This document shows, piece after piece, positions 47,521-57,968 of a stretch of DNA of 64,000 bases. The notes beneath the pieces were generated by a model. It saw nothing but the letters and a program-made list of their open reading frames with translations. It was not told the DNA's origin and did not search any database. Source of the stretch: an uncultured Roseateles sp. GTDB taxonomy: Bacteria; Pseudomonadota; Gammaproteobacteria; Burkholderiales; Burkholderiaceae_C. The first letter of the stretch is position 1; each line of letters opens with the position of its first letter. The translations under genes and the position numbers were made by a program. The stretch spans positions 62,001 to 126,000 of the forward strand of contig NZ_CAMFJS010000013.1 in the NCBI RefSeq assembly GCF_945956965.1, written 5' to 3'.

Positions 47521-47985
47521 TCAGTGCGTCAGCGCGTGAGTCGGGGCGGCTAATTCGGCTTCCACCCAGGCGTCCTGGCTTTGCTCGCGGGCGCTGGCCA
47601 GTTGCTGGCAGAGCTCGAACACGCCCAGGTTGTCGCCGCCCTGTTGCTCGGGCATGGGTTGGTTGGCGATGTCGGCGGGCAGGTCGGCCAGGGCGCCTAG
47701 CAGCTGGAACAACAATTCCAGCGTCGGTTCGCCGTCGGCTTCCATCTGGCGCGCGAGGCCTAAGCTGCGGCAGAGATACCAGCAGGCTTGGGCGGCGTTA
47801 TCGCAATGCGCTTGGTACAGCGCCTCGGTTTCCAGGGCGGCGCTGCGGGCGTTTTGCTCTTGCCGCTCACGCGCTTGTTCGTCAATGCTCACGGCGGGAT
47901 GCAGGCCTTGGCTGGCGTCGGCCAGCGGGCTGGCGATGTCCAAGACATGCTTGCCGCTCACCAGTGATGTTGATTTGCTTGCCAT
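47521..47985 (-). CDS. Hypothetical protein
   Basis: A 154-residue, mostly helical acidic protein with no signal peptide or transmembrane segment. It contains HCDNAAQACWYLCRSLGLARQ and PEQQGGDNLGVFELCQQLAS. I do not recognise it. Its last codons (AAPTHALTH) run into the tail of the third 138-bp repeat, so the C-terminus may have been altered by the repeat array. Confidence 0.6.
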   Translation of the reverse strand: MASKSTSLVSGKHVLDIASPLADASQGLHPAVSIDEQARERQEQNARSAALETEALYQAHCDNAAQACWYLCRSLGLARQMEADGEPTLELLFQLLGALADLPADIANQPMPEQQGGDNLGVFELCQQLASAREQSQDAWVEAELAAPTHALTH

Positions 47986-48047
47986 GATTCGCCTTTACTG
48001 CCGGAACCTTGCTGGAGTTCTGATCGTAGTCCCCGGGCCTGAGGGCA

Positions 48048-48071
48048 GGCGCCCCGCAGATGAGGGGCGCC
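48048..48071 (-). terminator. Hairpin downstream of glmU
   Basis: GGCGCCCC and GGGGCGCC form a perfect 8-bp stem with an 8-nt loop about 60 bp past the glmU stop. No T run follows on the minus strand, so intrinsic termination is only possible. Confidence 0.4.
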
Positions 48072-48130
48072 ATCAAGCCAGGACTCGACGCTGTGCAATT
48101 ATCACGCTGCAAGGCGAAAACAAAGCCTTG

Positions 48131-49513
48131 TCAGCGCTTCTTGCTCGGGCGGGCCCAGCCGCTGATGGCGATTTGTTTGCCGCGCGCCACACTCAGCTCG
48201 CCGGCCGCCACCGTTTTGGTGATGGTGGAGCCGCCGCCAATCGTGGCGCCAGCACCAATCGTCAGCGGCGCGATCAGCACGCAGTTAGAGCCTACATGCA
48301 CATCGGCGCCGATTTCGGTGCGGTGCTTGTTGGCGCCGTCGTAATTGGCGGTGATGGCGCCGGCGCCGTAGTTGACGCGCTCACCCACGGTGGCGTCACC
48401 CAGATAAGCCAGATGGTTGGCCTTGGCGCCGCGCGCCATGGTGCTGTTCTTGACCTCGACGAAGTTGCCGATATGCACCTCGGGGCCCAGCTCGGCGCCG
48501 GGGCGTAGGCGTGCGAAGGGGCCGATCAGCGCGCCTTCGCCCACGGTGACGCCCAGCGCCTCGCCGTCGATATGGGTGAATTCATGGATGCGCGCGCCGG
48601 CCTTGATCTGGGCATTGCGAATCACGCAGTTGGCGCCCACGCGCACGCCGTCGCCCAGGGTGACCTGGCCTTCGAAGACGCAGTTGATGTCGATCTCAAC
48701 GTCTTGGCCGCAGCTCAGGCTGCCGCGCAGATCGAAGCGAGCCGGATCGGCCAAGCGCACGCCGGCGTCCATCAAGGTGATGGCTTGCTGGCGCTGGAAG
48801 CGGCGCTCCAGGTCGGCCAGCTGCACGGGGCTGTTGACACCCAGCACCTCGGTTTCATGGGCGGTCTTCACGCCGACCACCGGCACGCCCTCGGCCACGG
48901 CCATGGCGACGATGTCGGTCAGGTAGAACTCGCCCTGGGCATTGTTATTGTTCAGGCGGCTGACCCAGCGCTTGAGCGCTGCGGTGGGCGCGGCCATGAT
49001 GCCGGTGTAGCACTCGCGGATCAGGCGCTGCTCGGGGCTGGCATCCTTGTGCTCGACGATGGCTTTGAGCGCCTCGCCCTCGCGGATGATGCGGCCGTAG
49101 CCGGTGGGGTCGCTGTACTCGATGGTCAAGAGCACCAGCTTTTCGCCGCCACAGGCCTCGACCAGCTGGCGCGCGGTGCTGGTGGCGGTGAGCGGGGTGT
49201 CGCCGCTGAGAATCAAGGTGCTGCCGGCGACCTCATCGCCCAACACGGGCACGGTCTGCTGAATCGCGTGGCCGGTGCCCAGCTGGGGCATTTGGCGCAC
49301 AAAGGCGACGCCGGGGCTGCCAGCAACGGCGGCTTCTACTTGTTCGGCACCATGGCCGGTGATGATGATGCGCCGCTCGGCTGCCAAGGGGGCCGTGTTG
49401 TCCAGCACATGCTGCAGCAGGGCGCGCCCGGCCAGCTTGTGCAAGACCTTGGGCAGGGTCGACTTCATGCGGGTGCCTTTGCCCGCGGCCATGATGACAA
49501 TGTTCAGCGCCAT
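48131..49513 (-). CDS. glmU: Bifunctional GlmU: UDP-GlcNAc pyrophosphorylase / glucosamine-1-phosphate acetyltransferase
   Basis: A 460-residue cytosolic enzyme making UDP-N-acetylglucosamine for peptidoglycan and LPS. The N-terminal uridyltransferase has VIMAAGKGTRMKSTLPKVLH; the C-terminal left-handed beta helix (about residue 250 onward) carries hexapeptide repeats and the acetyltransferase residues in NFVEVKNSTMARGAKANHL and YGAGAITANYDGANKH. Length is standard. It follows ttcA and a DUF4136 lipoprotein gene on the same strand. Confidence 0.97.
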   Translation of the reverse strand: MALNIVIMAAGKGTRMKSTLPKVLHKLAGRALLQHVLDNTAPLAAERRIIITGHGAEQVEAAVAGSPGVAFVRQMPQLGTGHAIQQTVPVLGDEVAGSTLILSGDTPLTATSTARQLVEACGGEKLVLLTIEYSDPTGYGRIIREGEALKAIVEHKDASPEQRLIRECYTGIMAAPTAALKRWVSRLNNNNAQGEFYLTDIVAMAVAEGVPVVGVKTAHETEVLGVNSPVQLADLERRFQRQQAITLMDAGVRLADPARFDLRGSLSCGQDVEIDINCVFEGQVTLGDGVRVGANCVIRNAQIKAGARIHEFTHIDGEALGVTVGEGALIGPFARLRPGAELGPEVHIGNFVEVKNSTMARGAKANHLAYLGDATVGERVNYGAGAITANYDGANKHRTEIGADVHVGSNCVLIAPLTIGAGATIGGGSTITKTVAAGELSVARGKQIAISGWARPSKKR

Positions 49514-49557
49514 AGAAAAATCGCGACTCCAAGGATGAAGCCGCGATTATCACCGCG

Positions 49558-50229
49558 CTATTTGACAGGGCTGGGTGTGCCCACCAGGACCGACACCCGG
49601 CGTGGCTTGGGGTCCACTTGCGGAAAGCCGCTCAGCGCGGCACCAAACATGGCGCTGATCAATGCCAGATCGCCCTGGCTGCTCCCTTCGCTGCTGGCGC
49701 GGGCTTCAAACAGCGGCTCCAAGCTCTGGCGATCGCGCACCAGCAGGGCGACCGAGCGATCAAAGCGCCGCTCCATCAGCATCATGTCGGTGGGGCTGTA
49801 GAACGGGTGGGGGCCGCGGCGCGGCCAGGCGCCAGGCCCATAGCCATAGCGCCAGGCCGAGTAGCTGCCGTGCCAGCGCCACCACAGCGGGTCGTCCCAG
49901 GGGGAGCGGTCTTGCGCGTTGATGCGTACGCCCAGCGAGATCAGATAGTCCGCCGCCTTGGGGTCGCTGGCTTCGCTGAAGCCGGCTTTGCTGAGGGCTT
50001 CGCGCGCGCTGGCCTCGATGCGGCTTTGCAAGTCGGCGCTTTCGCCGGCAAGTTGTTGCGAAGGCAGGCGGTCAAAAGTGTAGCTGCCGGGCTGCCGCGG
50101 GGCCGCCCAGCTGCCAAAGCTGGCTACTTCGGTGTTGAGGGTGTAAGTGCCGCTGCAGCCGCTCAGGCCCAGCAGGGCGGTGGCGGCCAGCAGCGTCAGG
50201 CCACCTGCAAACAGACGACGTCGATTCAT
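49558..50229 (-). CDS. DUF4136 family lipoprotein
   Basis: A 223-residue lipoprotein with signal peptide and lipobox GLSGC (Cys about 25). The mature part starts GTYTLNTEVASFGSW, has SYTFDRLPSQQ and AADYLISLGVRI, both usual in DUF4136, and a Trp/Tyr/Arg/Gly-rich middle (WWRWHGSYSAWRYGYGPG). Probably outer-membrane or periplasmic; function unknown. Confidence 0.85.
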   Translation of the reverse strand: MNRRRLFAGGLTLLAATALLGLSGCSGTYTLNTEVASFGSWAAPRQPGSYTFDRLPSQQLAGESADLQSRIEASAREALSKAGFSEASDPKAADYLISLGVRINAQDRSPWDDPLWWRWHGSYSAWRYGYGPGAWPRRGPHPFYSPTDMMLMERRFDRSVALLVRDRQSLEPLFEARASSEGSSQGDLALISAMFGAALSGFPQVDPKPRRVSVLVGTPSPVK

Positions 50230-50324
50230 GATGCTCTTGCTCCTGTACTCGCGATCTCAACATTGTTGCGCGTCAGGGCGGTCAAGCCTTGACGCCCGGG
50301 CGAGTGTCGGATCGAGCCGCCCGA

Positions 50325-51293
50325 TCAATCGTCTTGTTTGGTCTCACGCCGCAGCGGGATCACGCTGCTGATGCTGGTCGTGGTGGGTGTGCCGCAGGCC
50401 TCGTCTTCGTCGAAGGCGATGTCGCCATTGGCATCGGGCCGGCCGGTGGCCTTGATGGTCTGGAAGGGGAACAGATCGCGGTCCATCATGTGCGAGGGCA
50501 CGATATTGCCCATGGCCGTGAACATGTTTTCAATGCGGCCGGGGAACTTCTTTTCCCAGTCATTGATCATGGCCTTGACCTGCACGCGCTGCAGGTTTTC
50601 CTGGCTGCCGCACAGATTGCACGGGATGATGGGGAACTCGCGATGCGCGGCCCAGCGCACCAGATCGGGCTCGGCCACATAGGCCAGCGGGCGGATCACC
50701 ACATGCTGGCCGGTGTCGCTGACCAGCTTGGGCGGCATGCTCTTCATGCGCGCGCCGAAGAACATATTCAGCAAGAGCGTGACGATGATGTCGTCGCGGT
50801 GGTGGCCCAGCGCGATCTTGGTGGCGCCTAACTCCGAGGCCACGCGGTAGAGATTGCCGCGGCGCAGGCGCGAGCACAGGCTGCAGGTGGTCTTGCCTTC
50901 GGGCACCAGGCGCTTGACGATGGAGTAGGTGTCCTGCTCCTCAATGTGGAAGGGCACGCCGCGGCTCTTGAGGTACTCGGGCAGGATGTGCTCGGGGAAG
51001 CCGGGCTGCTTCTGGTCCAGATTGACGGCCACGATCTCGAAATTGATGGGCGCGCGCTGCTGCATATTCAGCAAGATGTCCAGCATGGAATAGCTGTCCT
51101 TGCCGCCGGACAGGCAGACCATGACCTTGTCGCCCTCTTCGATCATGTTGTAGTCGGTGATCGCCTGCCCCACCTGGCGATGCAGGCGTTTGGAGAGCTT
51201 GGTGATTTCGACGGACTGCTTTTTGTCTTTGTCCTTGGCCTCGGGGGCGCTGTCGACTTCAGGGGCGAGGGTGTTCATGTCGTTCATCTTCAT
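50325..51293 (-). CDS. ttcA: tRNA 2-thiocytidine(32) synthetase TtcA
   Basis: About 322 residues from ATG 51293 (downstream ATGs at 51287 and 51278). The PP-loop is [12 protein letters not shown] (about residues 57-68). CxxC motifs CSLC and CNLC supply the Cys ligands of the iron-sulfur cluster used to thiolate C32 of t[21 protein letters not shown] is the second family signature. The start lies 5 bp after the stop of the FolB fusion gene, so the two are an operon. Confidence 0.95.
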   Translation of the reverse strand: MKMNDMNTLAPEVDSAPEAKDKDKKQSVEITKLSKRLHRQVGQAITDYNMIEEGDKVMVCLSGGKDSYSMLDILLNMQQRAPINFEIVAVNLDQKQPGFPEHILPEYLKSRGVPFHIEEQDTYSIVKRLVPEGKTTCSLCSRLRRGNLYRVASELGATKIALGHHRDDIIVTLLLNMFFGARMKSMPPKLVSDTGQHVVIRPLAYVAEPDLVRWAAHREFPIIPCNLCGSQENLQRVQVKAMINDWEKKFPGRIENMFTAMGNIVPSHMMDRDLFPFQTIKATGRPDANGDIAFDEDEACGTPTTTSISSVIPLRRETKQDD

Positions 51294-51298
51294 CTGAT

Positions 51299-52654
51299 TT
51301 ACCACTGGCCGCATTCGGCGCTGATGGCGACTTGGCAGTCGGGGAAAATTTCTAGCTTGGTCACTTTGATGCGCACGCCCACCACGCCGTGCAAGCTCAT
51401 CAAGCGGGTGCAGAGCTTGCCCAGCAGAGCTTCGAGCAGGTCGGTGTGCTCGGCGGTGCATTCGTCAATGATGATGGTGCGCACGCGGCGGTAGTCCAGC
51501 ACATGGCCGATGTCGGCATCGCGCGAAACAATCGCCTGCGCGCCCAGATTCACCTCGGCATCGACCTGAATCGGCTGCGGCCCTTCGCGCTCAAAGTCCA
51601 GCACGCCCAGATTGGCGCCGAAGCGCAGGCCGGTGATGTGGATGATCTGGCGGTTGTTGCGGCGCAGGGTCAGCGGGGCTTGGCCTTCGCGCAGCGGGCG
51701 CAAAAACGCCTCAATCGCTTTGGCCGCCACCACGCCATCGCCCAGGGCCGTTTGCACGCAGGGGTGCTGGTGGCCGCTGGTGTCGCCGGCCACGAAGAGG
51801 CCTAGGGGCGCGAAGCGCGGCTCGTCGCGGAAGGGGTGCGAGGGCGCGGTAACGCCCGCGCGCTGCAAGGCGTCACCCACCAGCAGCCAGGCCTCGGGCG
51901 CGGCTTCGTAGCCCAGCAGCACGGCCACATGGTCGAAGCGCTCATCGCCATGCTCGCGCGAGTGCACTTGTACACCGGTGGCATCGGGCAGCAGTTGGTT
52001 GGGTAGCGGGCAGCGTGGGCGCTGGATGATTGCGGGCTGCAGCTTGTCCACCAAGCCTTGCTGGGCGCGCCAATCGCTGCGCGACCACAGCGTGACTTGG
52101 TGGCCGTGAGCCTGCAGGAAATGCGCGTTCTCGACCGCGTTATCACCACCGCCCAGCAGCAGGATGCGGCCCGGCGGCAAAGTGGCGCGCTGCGTGGTCA
52201 GCGCGATGGCATCGAGGATGCGGGCGTGCGCGCTGGCGAAAAACAGTTCGGGCCGCAGCGGCTGCAAGCCGGTGGCCAGCAGCAAGCTCTTGGCATGGAT
52301 CTGCCGGCCATCATCCAAGCGCAGCTGCCAGCCTTGGCCGTTGACCCAGTCGACGTGGCTGAGCCGGCGCTGCAAGCACAGCTGCAAGCCCAGCAAGGCA
52401 CGGGTCTGCGCGGCATAGCGCTGGCCCAGCTCGGCCAAGGTGTCGCCGGGCGCGCCCAGCAGCCAATCCTGCGGGAATTGCAAGGCTTGCAGCGAGGCGC
52501 AAAGCTCGGCCTCGCGCTCAATCAGGGCCACGCGCAGGCCCAACTGGCTCAGCCAAGAGGCGGCGCTGCAGCCCGCGGGGCCGCCGCCGATGATGGCGAC
52601 GTCGACGCTGCTGGCAAGAGGGGTGTGGCCGTCGGCGGAGGCAAGCTGGGGCAT
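51299..52654 (-). CDS. Fusion of FAD/NAD(P) oxidoreductase and dihydroneopterin aldolase (FolB)
   Basis: About 451 residues from ATG 52654. Residues 1-320 are a thioredoxin-reductase-like flavoprotein: FAD site [20 protein letters not shown](P) site [17 protein letters not shown] and a second FAD site [20 protein letters not shown]. No CxxC redox pair is present. Residues about 331-450 are a full Fol[32 protein letters not shown] and [12 protein letters not shown] with the expected Lys. The frame is open across the linker, with no stop and no start codon for a separate FolB. FolB cleaves dihydroneopterin in folate synthesis. In other Betaproteobacteria a separate folB precedes ttcA, so the position is conserved and the fusion is the odd part. 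Confidence 0.88.
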   Translation of the reverse strand: MPQLASADGHTPLASSVDVAIIGGGPAGCSAASWLSQLGLRVALIEREAELCASLQALQFPQDWLLGAPGDTLAELGQRYAAQTRALLGLQLCLQRRLSHVDWVNGQGWQLRLDDGRQIHAKSLLLATGLQPLRPELFFASAHARILDAIALTTQRATLPPGRILLLGGGDNAVENAHFLQAHGHQVTLWSRSDWRAQQGLVDKLQPAIIQRPRCPLPNQLLPDATGVQVHSREHGDERFDHVAVLLGYEAAPEAWLLVGDALQRAGVTAPSHPFRDEPRFAPLGLFVAGDTSGHQHPCVQTALGDGVVAAKAIEAFLRPLREGQAPLTLRRNNRQIIHITGLRFGANLGVLDFEREGPQPIQVDAEVNLGAQAIVSRDADIGHVLDYRRVRTIIIDECTAEHTDLLEALLGKLCTRLMSLHGVVGVRIKVTKLEIFPDCQVAISAECGQW

Positions 52655-52786
52655 GGGGCAGGTGTTGGGACTGAATGGGCAATTATCCCAGGCTGGGGCG
52701 TCTGCGCTTGCCGCTAGGATGGCGGCCCCACAATGCGCGCCAAAAACTGCCGCAAGACAAGCACCAACTGACAAGGAAATTGGCTC

Positions 52787-54925
52787 ATGCCAAGACACGA
52801 TTCGCGCAGCGTTCGCCCCCTCTCTCGGCCGCATTGGCTTGCCTGTGGCTTGGCCGTGCTCTTGCACGCCGCGCCGCTGTGGGCGGCTGATGCGCCAACT
52901 CAAGCGCAGGCTCAGACTGCACCGGCCGCACCGCTGCCGGTGCGTGCTTATGTGGAGCCGCCACGCTTTGCTCAGCCCTCGATCTCGCCGGACGGCCGCT
53001 ACTTGGCCGTGTTGGCGCCCGTGGGTGGGCGCCGCAATTTGATGGTGGTGGACCTGCAAACCCGCGAGGGCAAAGTCCTGACCGGCCAGACCGATTTCGA
53101 TGTGGTCAACCTGAATTGGGTGGGCAGCGATCGTCTGGTGTTCAGCCTTGGTCGCTTGAACTCGCCCACCGGGCCGGAATCGGGCGATGGCGGTGGCCTG
53201 TTCACGATTCGGCGTGATGGCAAGGACTTCCGCAAGCTCTCGCCTACCCTGCGTGAGCAACTGGCCCGCATGGAGGGCTACTTCCGGCGCATGAGCTATT
53301 TGATGCCCGTGCCCGGCAGCGAGAATGAAATTCTGGTCAACAGCAACTTCCGCAGCGCCAAGGTGCAAGACATTTACCGTGTCAACTTGGACAACGGTGA
53401 GAAGAAGCTGCTGACCTTTGACCAGCCCGGCGATGTGCAGGGCTGGCTGTTGGACCCCCAGGGCGTGCCGCGCCTGGCCATGGTGGTGGATAAGGTAGAT
53501 GATCCCCGCGAATTTGGCGGGGCCAAGGTGATGCTGCGTGCCGCCATCGACGCCCCCTGGCAGGTGCTGGCCCGCTTTGAGCCTGATGAGCGCCAGCGTT
53601 GGCGGCCTGTGGCATTTGCCGAGAATGGCAAGGACTTGATTGTGGCCACGCGCCATGGCCAAGACACCACCGGCCTGTATCGCTACGACGTGGCGGCAGG
53701 CAAAGTGGCCGAGCCGCTGGCCGTGCATCCCCGTTATGACATCTCAGGCGGCTTGTTATACGACACCAAGATTCATCAGGCCGTGGGCGTGGCGATTGCC
53801 GATGAACGCTATCAGGTGGCTTATTTCGACGCCGGCTATGCCCAGCTGCAGGCCCAGTTCGAGGGCTTGTTCCCGGGCAAAGCGGTGCGCTTCGAGAAGA
53901 GCGCCGGCGCGCGCAGCCTGGTGACGGTGTGGAGCGACCGCTCGGTGCCGACCTTCTACATTTTCGACGCCGAAAAGAAGACGCTGGAAGAGGCCCTGCG
54001 TGCCCGTGATGAGGTGGAAGAAGAGCATCTGGTAACGATGCGGCCCTTCTTGCTGAAAACGCGGGACGGTTTGGAGATTCCGTCCTACTACTTCCTGCCA
54101 GCCAACTATCAGCCCGGCCAGCGCCTGCCCACCGTGGTGCATGTGCATGGCGGGCCGCAGGTTCGTGCCGATACCTGGGGGGCGCTGAACAGCTTTGGCG
54201 TGCTGGAGGCGCAGTTGCTGGCCTCGCGTGGTTATGCGGTGGTGCTGCCCAATTACCGGGTCACACCGGGCTTGGGGCAAAAGATCTATCGCGCCGGTTT
54301 TGGTGAGGTGGGTCGCAAGCTGTCGGATGACCATGAGGACGCCGCCCATTGGGCCGTGGCCCAAGGCTTTGCCGACGCGAAGCGGGTGTGCATCAGCGGC
54401 GCTAGTTACGGCGGCTATGCAGCGCTGTGGGCCAGCATCCGCTCGGCCGATGTTTTCAAGTGCGCCGTGGCCGGCTTGGTGGTGAGCGATATGAAGCTGC
54501 AGCTGACCTCGAACCGGACCGATTTTTCGGGCAGCGAATCCGCTGTGGCCGAATGGAAGCGCCTGCTGGGCGTGGTGGGCGATGACTGGGCGCGGGCGCA
54601 GGAAGTGTCACCGGCACTGCATGCTGAGCGTTCCAAGTTGCCGCTGATGATTTACGCCGGCGATGCCGACCGCCGCACGCCCTTGGAGCAGACCAAGGCC
54701 ATGCTCAATGCGCTGAGCCAGGCCGGCAAGCCGGCCGAGGTGGTGATGATCAAGGCCGGTGAAGGCCATGGTTATGGCAAGGTGGAGAACAACGTTGAGC
54801 TCTACACCCGCATGCTGGAGTTCCTGGACCGGCACATCGGCCCGGCCAGCCGCGCCTCAGGCCAGGCGACTGGCGTTGGTGCTGGCGCTGTTGGCGCCGC
54901 CGCCGGCGCGGTAGTGGCGAACTAA
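52787..54925 (+). CDS. S9 family peptidase (prolyl oligopeptidase family), exported
   Basis: A 712-residue protein from ATG 52787 with AAGGAA about 15 bp upstream. The signal peptide ends near APLWAAD. A seven-bladed-propeller-like N-terminal half is followed by the alpha/beta hydrolase: VVHVHGGPQVRAD, nucleophile elbow ISGASYGGYAALW (Ser about 534), Asp in YAGDADRRTPLEQTK and His in GEGHGYGK. Probably periplasmic. The last 23 codons overlap the 3' end of msrQ on the other strand; they encode a Gly/Ala/Val-rich tail with no fold of its own. Confidence 0.9.
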   Translation: MPRHDSRSVRPLSRPHWLACGLAVLLHAAPLWAADAPTQAQAQTAPAAPLPVRAYVEPPRFAQPSISPDGRYLAVLAPVGGRRNLMVVDLQTREGKVLTGQTDFDVVNLNWVGSDRLVFSLGRLNSPTGPESGDGGGLFTIRRDGKDFRKLSPTLREQLARMEGYFRRMSYLMPVPGSENEILVNSNFRSAKVQDIYRVNLDNGEKKLLTFDQPGDVQGWLLDPQGVPRLAMVVDKVDDPREFGGAKVMLRAAIDAPWQVLARFEPDERQRWRPVAFAENGKDLIVATRHGQDTTGLYRYDVAAGKVAEPLAVHPRYDISGGLLYDTKIHQAVGVAIADERYQVAYFDAGYAQLQAQFEGLFPGKAVRFEKSAGARSLVTVWSDRSVPTFYIFDAEKKTLEEALRARDEVEEEHLVTMRPFLLKTRDGLEIPSYYFLPANYQPGQRLPTVVHVHGGPQVRADTWGALNSFGVLEAQLLASRGYAVVLPNYRVTPGLGQKIYRAGFGEVGRKLSDDHEDAAHWAVAQGFADAKRVCISGASYGGYAALWASIRSADVFKCAVAGLVVSDMKLQLTSNRTDFSGSESAVAEWKRLLGVVGDDWARAQEVSPALHAERSKLPLMIYAGDADRRTPLEQTKAMLNALSQAGKPAEVVMIKAGEGHGYGKVENNVELYTRMLEFLDRHIGPASRASGQATGVGAGAVGAAAGAVVAN

Positions 54926-55507
54926 GCGCCAGCCCAGCAGCAGGATCAAGATGGCACCGTAAACCGCGGGCTCGGCAAAATTGTTCTTGCCGGCCCGCAT
55001 CCAGATGAAGTGCATCAGGCCTATCACCGCCACGGCATAGACGGCCTTGTGCAGCCACTGCCAGCGCTTGCCACCCAGGGCCTTGATGGCCTTGTTGAAG
55101 CTGGTGGCGGCCAAGGGCAGCATCAAGGCCCAGGCGGTGAAGCCCATCAGAATGAAGGGGCGCTTAGCGATGTCGTGGCTGATGTCGCCGAAGTCCAGGC
55201 CCATGTCCAGCCAAGCGTAGGCCAGCAGGTGCAGGCTGCCGTAGACAAAAGTGAACACGCCCAGCATGCGGCGAAAGCGCAGCAGGGCGGGCTGGCTGAG
55301 AAGTACGCGCAAGGGCGTGATGGTCAGCGTGAGCCACAGGCCGCGCAGGGTCCAGTCACCCAGGCCGCGAATCAGGGCCTCGGCTGGGTTGGCGCCCAAC
55401 TGATTGTTGGCCGCGGCCCATATCAGCCACGCCAGTGGCAGCAGGCATAGCGCGAACAGCAGCGGCTTGGCGGCGGGGTGCAGCCAGAGGTTCTTCGGCT
55501 TGGCCAT
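54857..55507 (-). CDS. msrQ: Protein-methionine-sulfoxide reductase heme-binding subunit MsrQ
   Basis: A 216-residue membrane protein with about six transmembrane segments. LIRGLGDWTLRGLWLTLTIT, RRMLGVFTFVYGSLHLLAYA (heme-ligand His) and KRWQWLHKAVYAVAVIGLMHF are the MsrQ/YedZ blocks. It passes electrons from the quinone pool to MsrP. Its start follows msrP by 3 bp. The 3' end overlaps the S9 peptidase gene by 69 bp. Confidence 0.93.
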   Translation of the reverse strand: MAKPKNLWLHPAAKPLLFALCLLPLAWLIWAAANNQLGANPAEALIRGLGDWTLRGLWLTLTITPLRVLLSQPALLRFRRMLGVFTFVYGSLHLLAYAWLDMGLDFGDISHDIAKRPFILMGFTAWALMLPLAATSFNKAIKALGGKRWQWLHKAVYAVAVIGLMHFIWMRAGKNNFAEPAVYGAILILLLGWRLVRHYRAGGGANSASTNASRLA

Positions 55508-55510
55508 AGC

Positions 55511-56494
55511 TCAGTAATTCTTTTTGAGATCCATGCCCGCGTAGAGATGCGCCACCTGGGCTTCATAGCCGTTGAACATCAGGGTCGGGCGTTTCTTGCT
55601 GAACAAGCCGTCTTCGCCGATGCGGCGCTCGCTGGCCTGGCTCCAGCGTGGGTGATCCACCTGTGGGTTGACGTTGGAGTAGAAGCCGTATTCCTGCTGG
55701 GCGGATTTGGTCCAGCTGCTGATGGGCTGCTTCTCCACAAAGCGGATTTTGACTATGGACTTGGCCGACTTGAAGCCGTACTTCCAGGGCACCACCAGGC
55801 GCACCGGCGCGCCGTTCTGATTCGGCAAGACCTCGCCATACATGCCGAAGCTCAGCAGGGTCAGCGGGTGCATGGCTTCGTCCATGCGCAGGCCTTCCAC
55901 ATAGGGCCAGTCCAGCACGCCGGAGCGCACGCCGGGCATTTGTGCCTTGTCGGCCAGGCTGATGAATTCGACGAACTTGGCCTTGGAATTGGGCTCCACT
56001 TTCTTGATCAGCTCGGCCAGGGAATAGCCCACCCAGGGAATCACCATGGACCAGCCTTCCACGCAGCGCAGGCGGTAGATGCGCTCTTCCATGGGGCTGA
56101 GCTTGAGCAGGGCGTCCAGATCGAAGACGCCGGGTTTGCCGACTTCGCCCTCCACCGTCACCGTCCAGGGTCGGGTGCGCAGGCTGCCGGCATTGCGGGC
56201 GGGGTCGGACTTGTCGGTGCCGAATTCGTAGAAATTGTTGTAGCTGCTGGCGTCTTGGTAGCTGGTGGGCTTGTCCAGGCTGATAGCGCCGGCCACGCTG
56301 CTTCTGGCGCCGGGCAGTTTGGGCAGCTTGCCGCCGCCGGGGGCTTGGGCCAGGGCCTCGCGGCCGGCCCAAGTGGCCAGCGCGGCACCGGCGGCGCCGC
56401 TGGCCATCAAGCGCAGCCAGTCGCGGCGTGCTTCAAACACGGCTTGGGGGGTGATTTCCGATGCCGGAATCAAATCGAGTCGGGGGAGCTTCAT
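55511..56494 (-). CDS. msrP: Protein-methionine-sulfoxide reductase catalytic subunit MsrP
   Basis: About 327 residues from ATG 56494; an ATG at 56533 is in frame but gives an overlong start. The N-terminal Tat signal has the twin Arg in [12 protein letters not shown]. The molybdopterin domain has [15 protein letters not shown], the Mo-ligand Cys in [16 protein letters not shown] and [15 protein letters not shown]. It repairs oxidised Met in periplasmic proteins. Forms an operon with msrQ. Confidence 0.94.
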   Translation of the reverse strand: MKLPRLDLIPASEITPQAVFEARRDWLRLMASGAAGAALATWAGREALAQAPGGGKLPKLPGARSSVAGAISLDKPTSYQDASSYNNFYEFGTDKSDPARNAGSLRTRPWTVTVEGEVGKPGVFDLDALLKLSPMEERIYRLRCVEGWSMVIPWVGYSLAELIKKVEPNSKAKFVEFISLADKAQMPGVRSGVLDWPYVEGLRMDEAMHPLTLLSFGMYGEVLPNQNGAPVRLVVPWKYGFKSAKSIVKIRFVEKQPISSWTKSAQQEYGFYSNVNPQVDHPRWSQASERRIGEDGLFSKKRPTLMFNGYEAQVAHLYAGMDLKKNY

Positions 56495-56600
56495 GGCGGC
56501 CTTTGTGCTGGGGTTTGGCATCTGTCGTGCCAAGCCGCAAAAGCTTACGCCATGAAGAAAATTTCTGCCGCAGGGGCGGCCTATGCCCCTGCAAGTCTCA

Positions 56601-57968
56601 TCACAGCGTGCCGTAGGAATGCAGGCCGGACAAGAACATATTGACGCCCAGGAAGGCGAAGGTGGTGACCAGCAAGCCGCCCAAGGCCCACCAGGCGGAC
56701 ACGGTGCCGCGCAAGCCCTTCATCAAGCGCATATGCAGCCAGGCCGCGTAGTTGAGCCAGACGATCAGCGCCCAGGTTTCTTTCGGGTCCCAGCTCCAGT
56801 AGCCGCCCCAGGCCTCGGCCGCCCAGAAGGCGCCCAGGATGGTGGCGATGGTGAAGAAGGCAAAGCCCAGGGCGATGGCCTTGTACATCAGGTCGTCCAG
56901 CGCCACCAGCTCGGGCAGGCGGGCGGTCAGCGGCTTGCGCAGCGCGATGCACAGGCCGAAGAAGGCGGTGGTGCCGCCCAGCTTGGCGGCCCAGCCGTCC
57001 AGGCCGGCAATGGTGTCGGGGCCTAGATTGGCACCAAAGCGGGCGGCCAGAATGGCGGCCACCACGCCCAGGGGCAGGGCGATCAGGCCGATCAAAAGCG
57101 AGCGCTGCGAGGCCGTCTTGAGCAGATAAGCCAGGCCCACCATGGCCGCCAGGGCGAAGGTGCCATAACCGACAAAATTGGCGGGCACATGAATCTTCAT
57201 CCACCAGCTTTGCAGGGCCGGCACCAGCGGCTGGATTTCGTGTGCGTCGCGCGCCACCGTGTACCAGAGCAGGAAGCTCACTGCCGCGCTGATTACCAGC
57301 AGCACATAAGCACCCAGGGCGCGGGTTTTGAAGCGGGCTTCGTAGTAGAGATAGAACAGCGCCGTCATCCAGGCGAACAGCACAAAGACCTCGTAGAGGT
57401 TGCTGACCGGGATGTGGCCGATATCGGGGGCGATCTGGTGGCTTTCAAACCAGCGCACCATGGTGCCTAGCAAAGCCATGAAGACGGCGCCCCAGGTCAG
57501 CTTGGAGGCGATGACTTCGGCCGTGCTGTCGCTGCCTTTTTTGGTGAAGAAGCCGGCCCAGTAGAACAAGGTTGCCATGAAGAACAGCACGCTCATCCAC
57601 AGAATGGCGCTTTGGCTGGAGAGCATGTACTTGAGCCAGAACACCTTGTCGGCGGCGGCCAGGTCGGCGCCGAAGCTGTCGGTGTGCTGCAAATACAGAT
57701 TGATGGCCAGCAAGCTCGCGGCGCCCACTGCCACCGTCAACACCCGCAGCGGCCGCCAGAACCAGCCCTGGGCAATCATGGCTGGAATGGCGCACAGCAG
57801 AATGGCTTTTTCGTAACCATCCATCGAGGCGTGATAACGATTGAAGGCGTAGAGGCCGCCGATCAGGACGATGGCGGCAAAGATCCAGTCCAGGGCATCT
57901 CGGCCCGAGAAATAGCCTTGCCGACCGATGGTCATGCCGGACTTGAGGGTGGTGCTCGCGGTATTCAT
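56601..57968 (-). CDS. ccsB: Cytochrome c biogenesis protein CcsB (ResC, System II)
   Basis: A 455-residue polytopic membrane protein. The tryptophan-rich heme-handling motif [17 protein letters not shown] lies near residues 388-404, with His in VPANFVGYG-type and [12 protein letters not shown] segments. It partners ResB to export heme and attach it to apocytochromes c. Overlaps the resB stop by 4 bp. The use of System II rather than Ccm is usual in Burkholderiales. Confidence 0.93.
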   Translation of the reverse strand: MNTASTTLKSGMTIGRQGYFSGRDALDWIFAAIVLIGGLYAFNRYHASMDGYEKAILLCAIPAMIAQGWFWRPLRVLTVAVGAASLLAINLYLQHTDSFGADLAAADKVFWLKYMLSSQSAILWMSVLFFMATLFYWAGFFTKKGSDSTAEVIASKLTWGAVFMALLGTMVRWFESHQIAPDIGHIPVSNLYEVFVLFAWMTALFYLYYEARFKTRALGAYVLLVISAAVSFLLWYTVARDAHEIQPLVPALQSWWMKIHVPANFVGYGTFALAAMVGLAYLLKTASQRSLLIGLIALPLGVVAAILAARFGANLGPDTIAGLDGWAAKLGGTTAFFGLCIALRKPLTARLPELVALDDLMYKAIALGFAFFTIATILGAFWAAEAWGGYWSWDPKETWALIVWLNYAAWLHMRLMKGLRGTVSAWWALGGLLVTTFAFLGVNMFLSGLHSYGTL

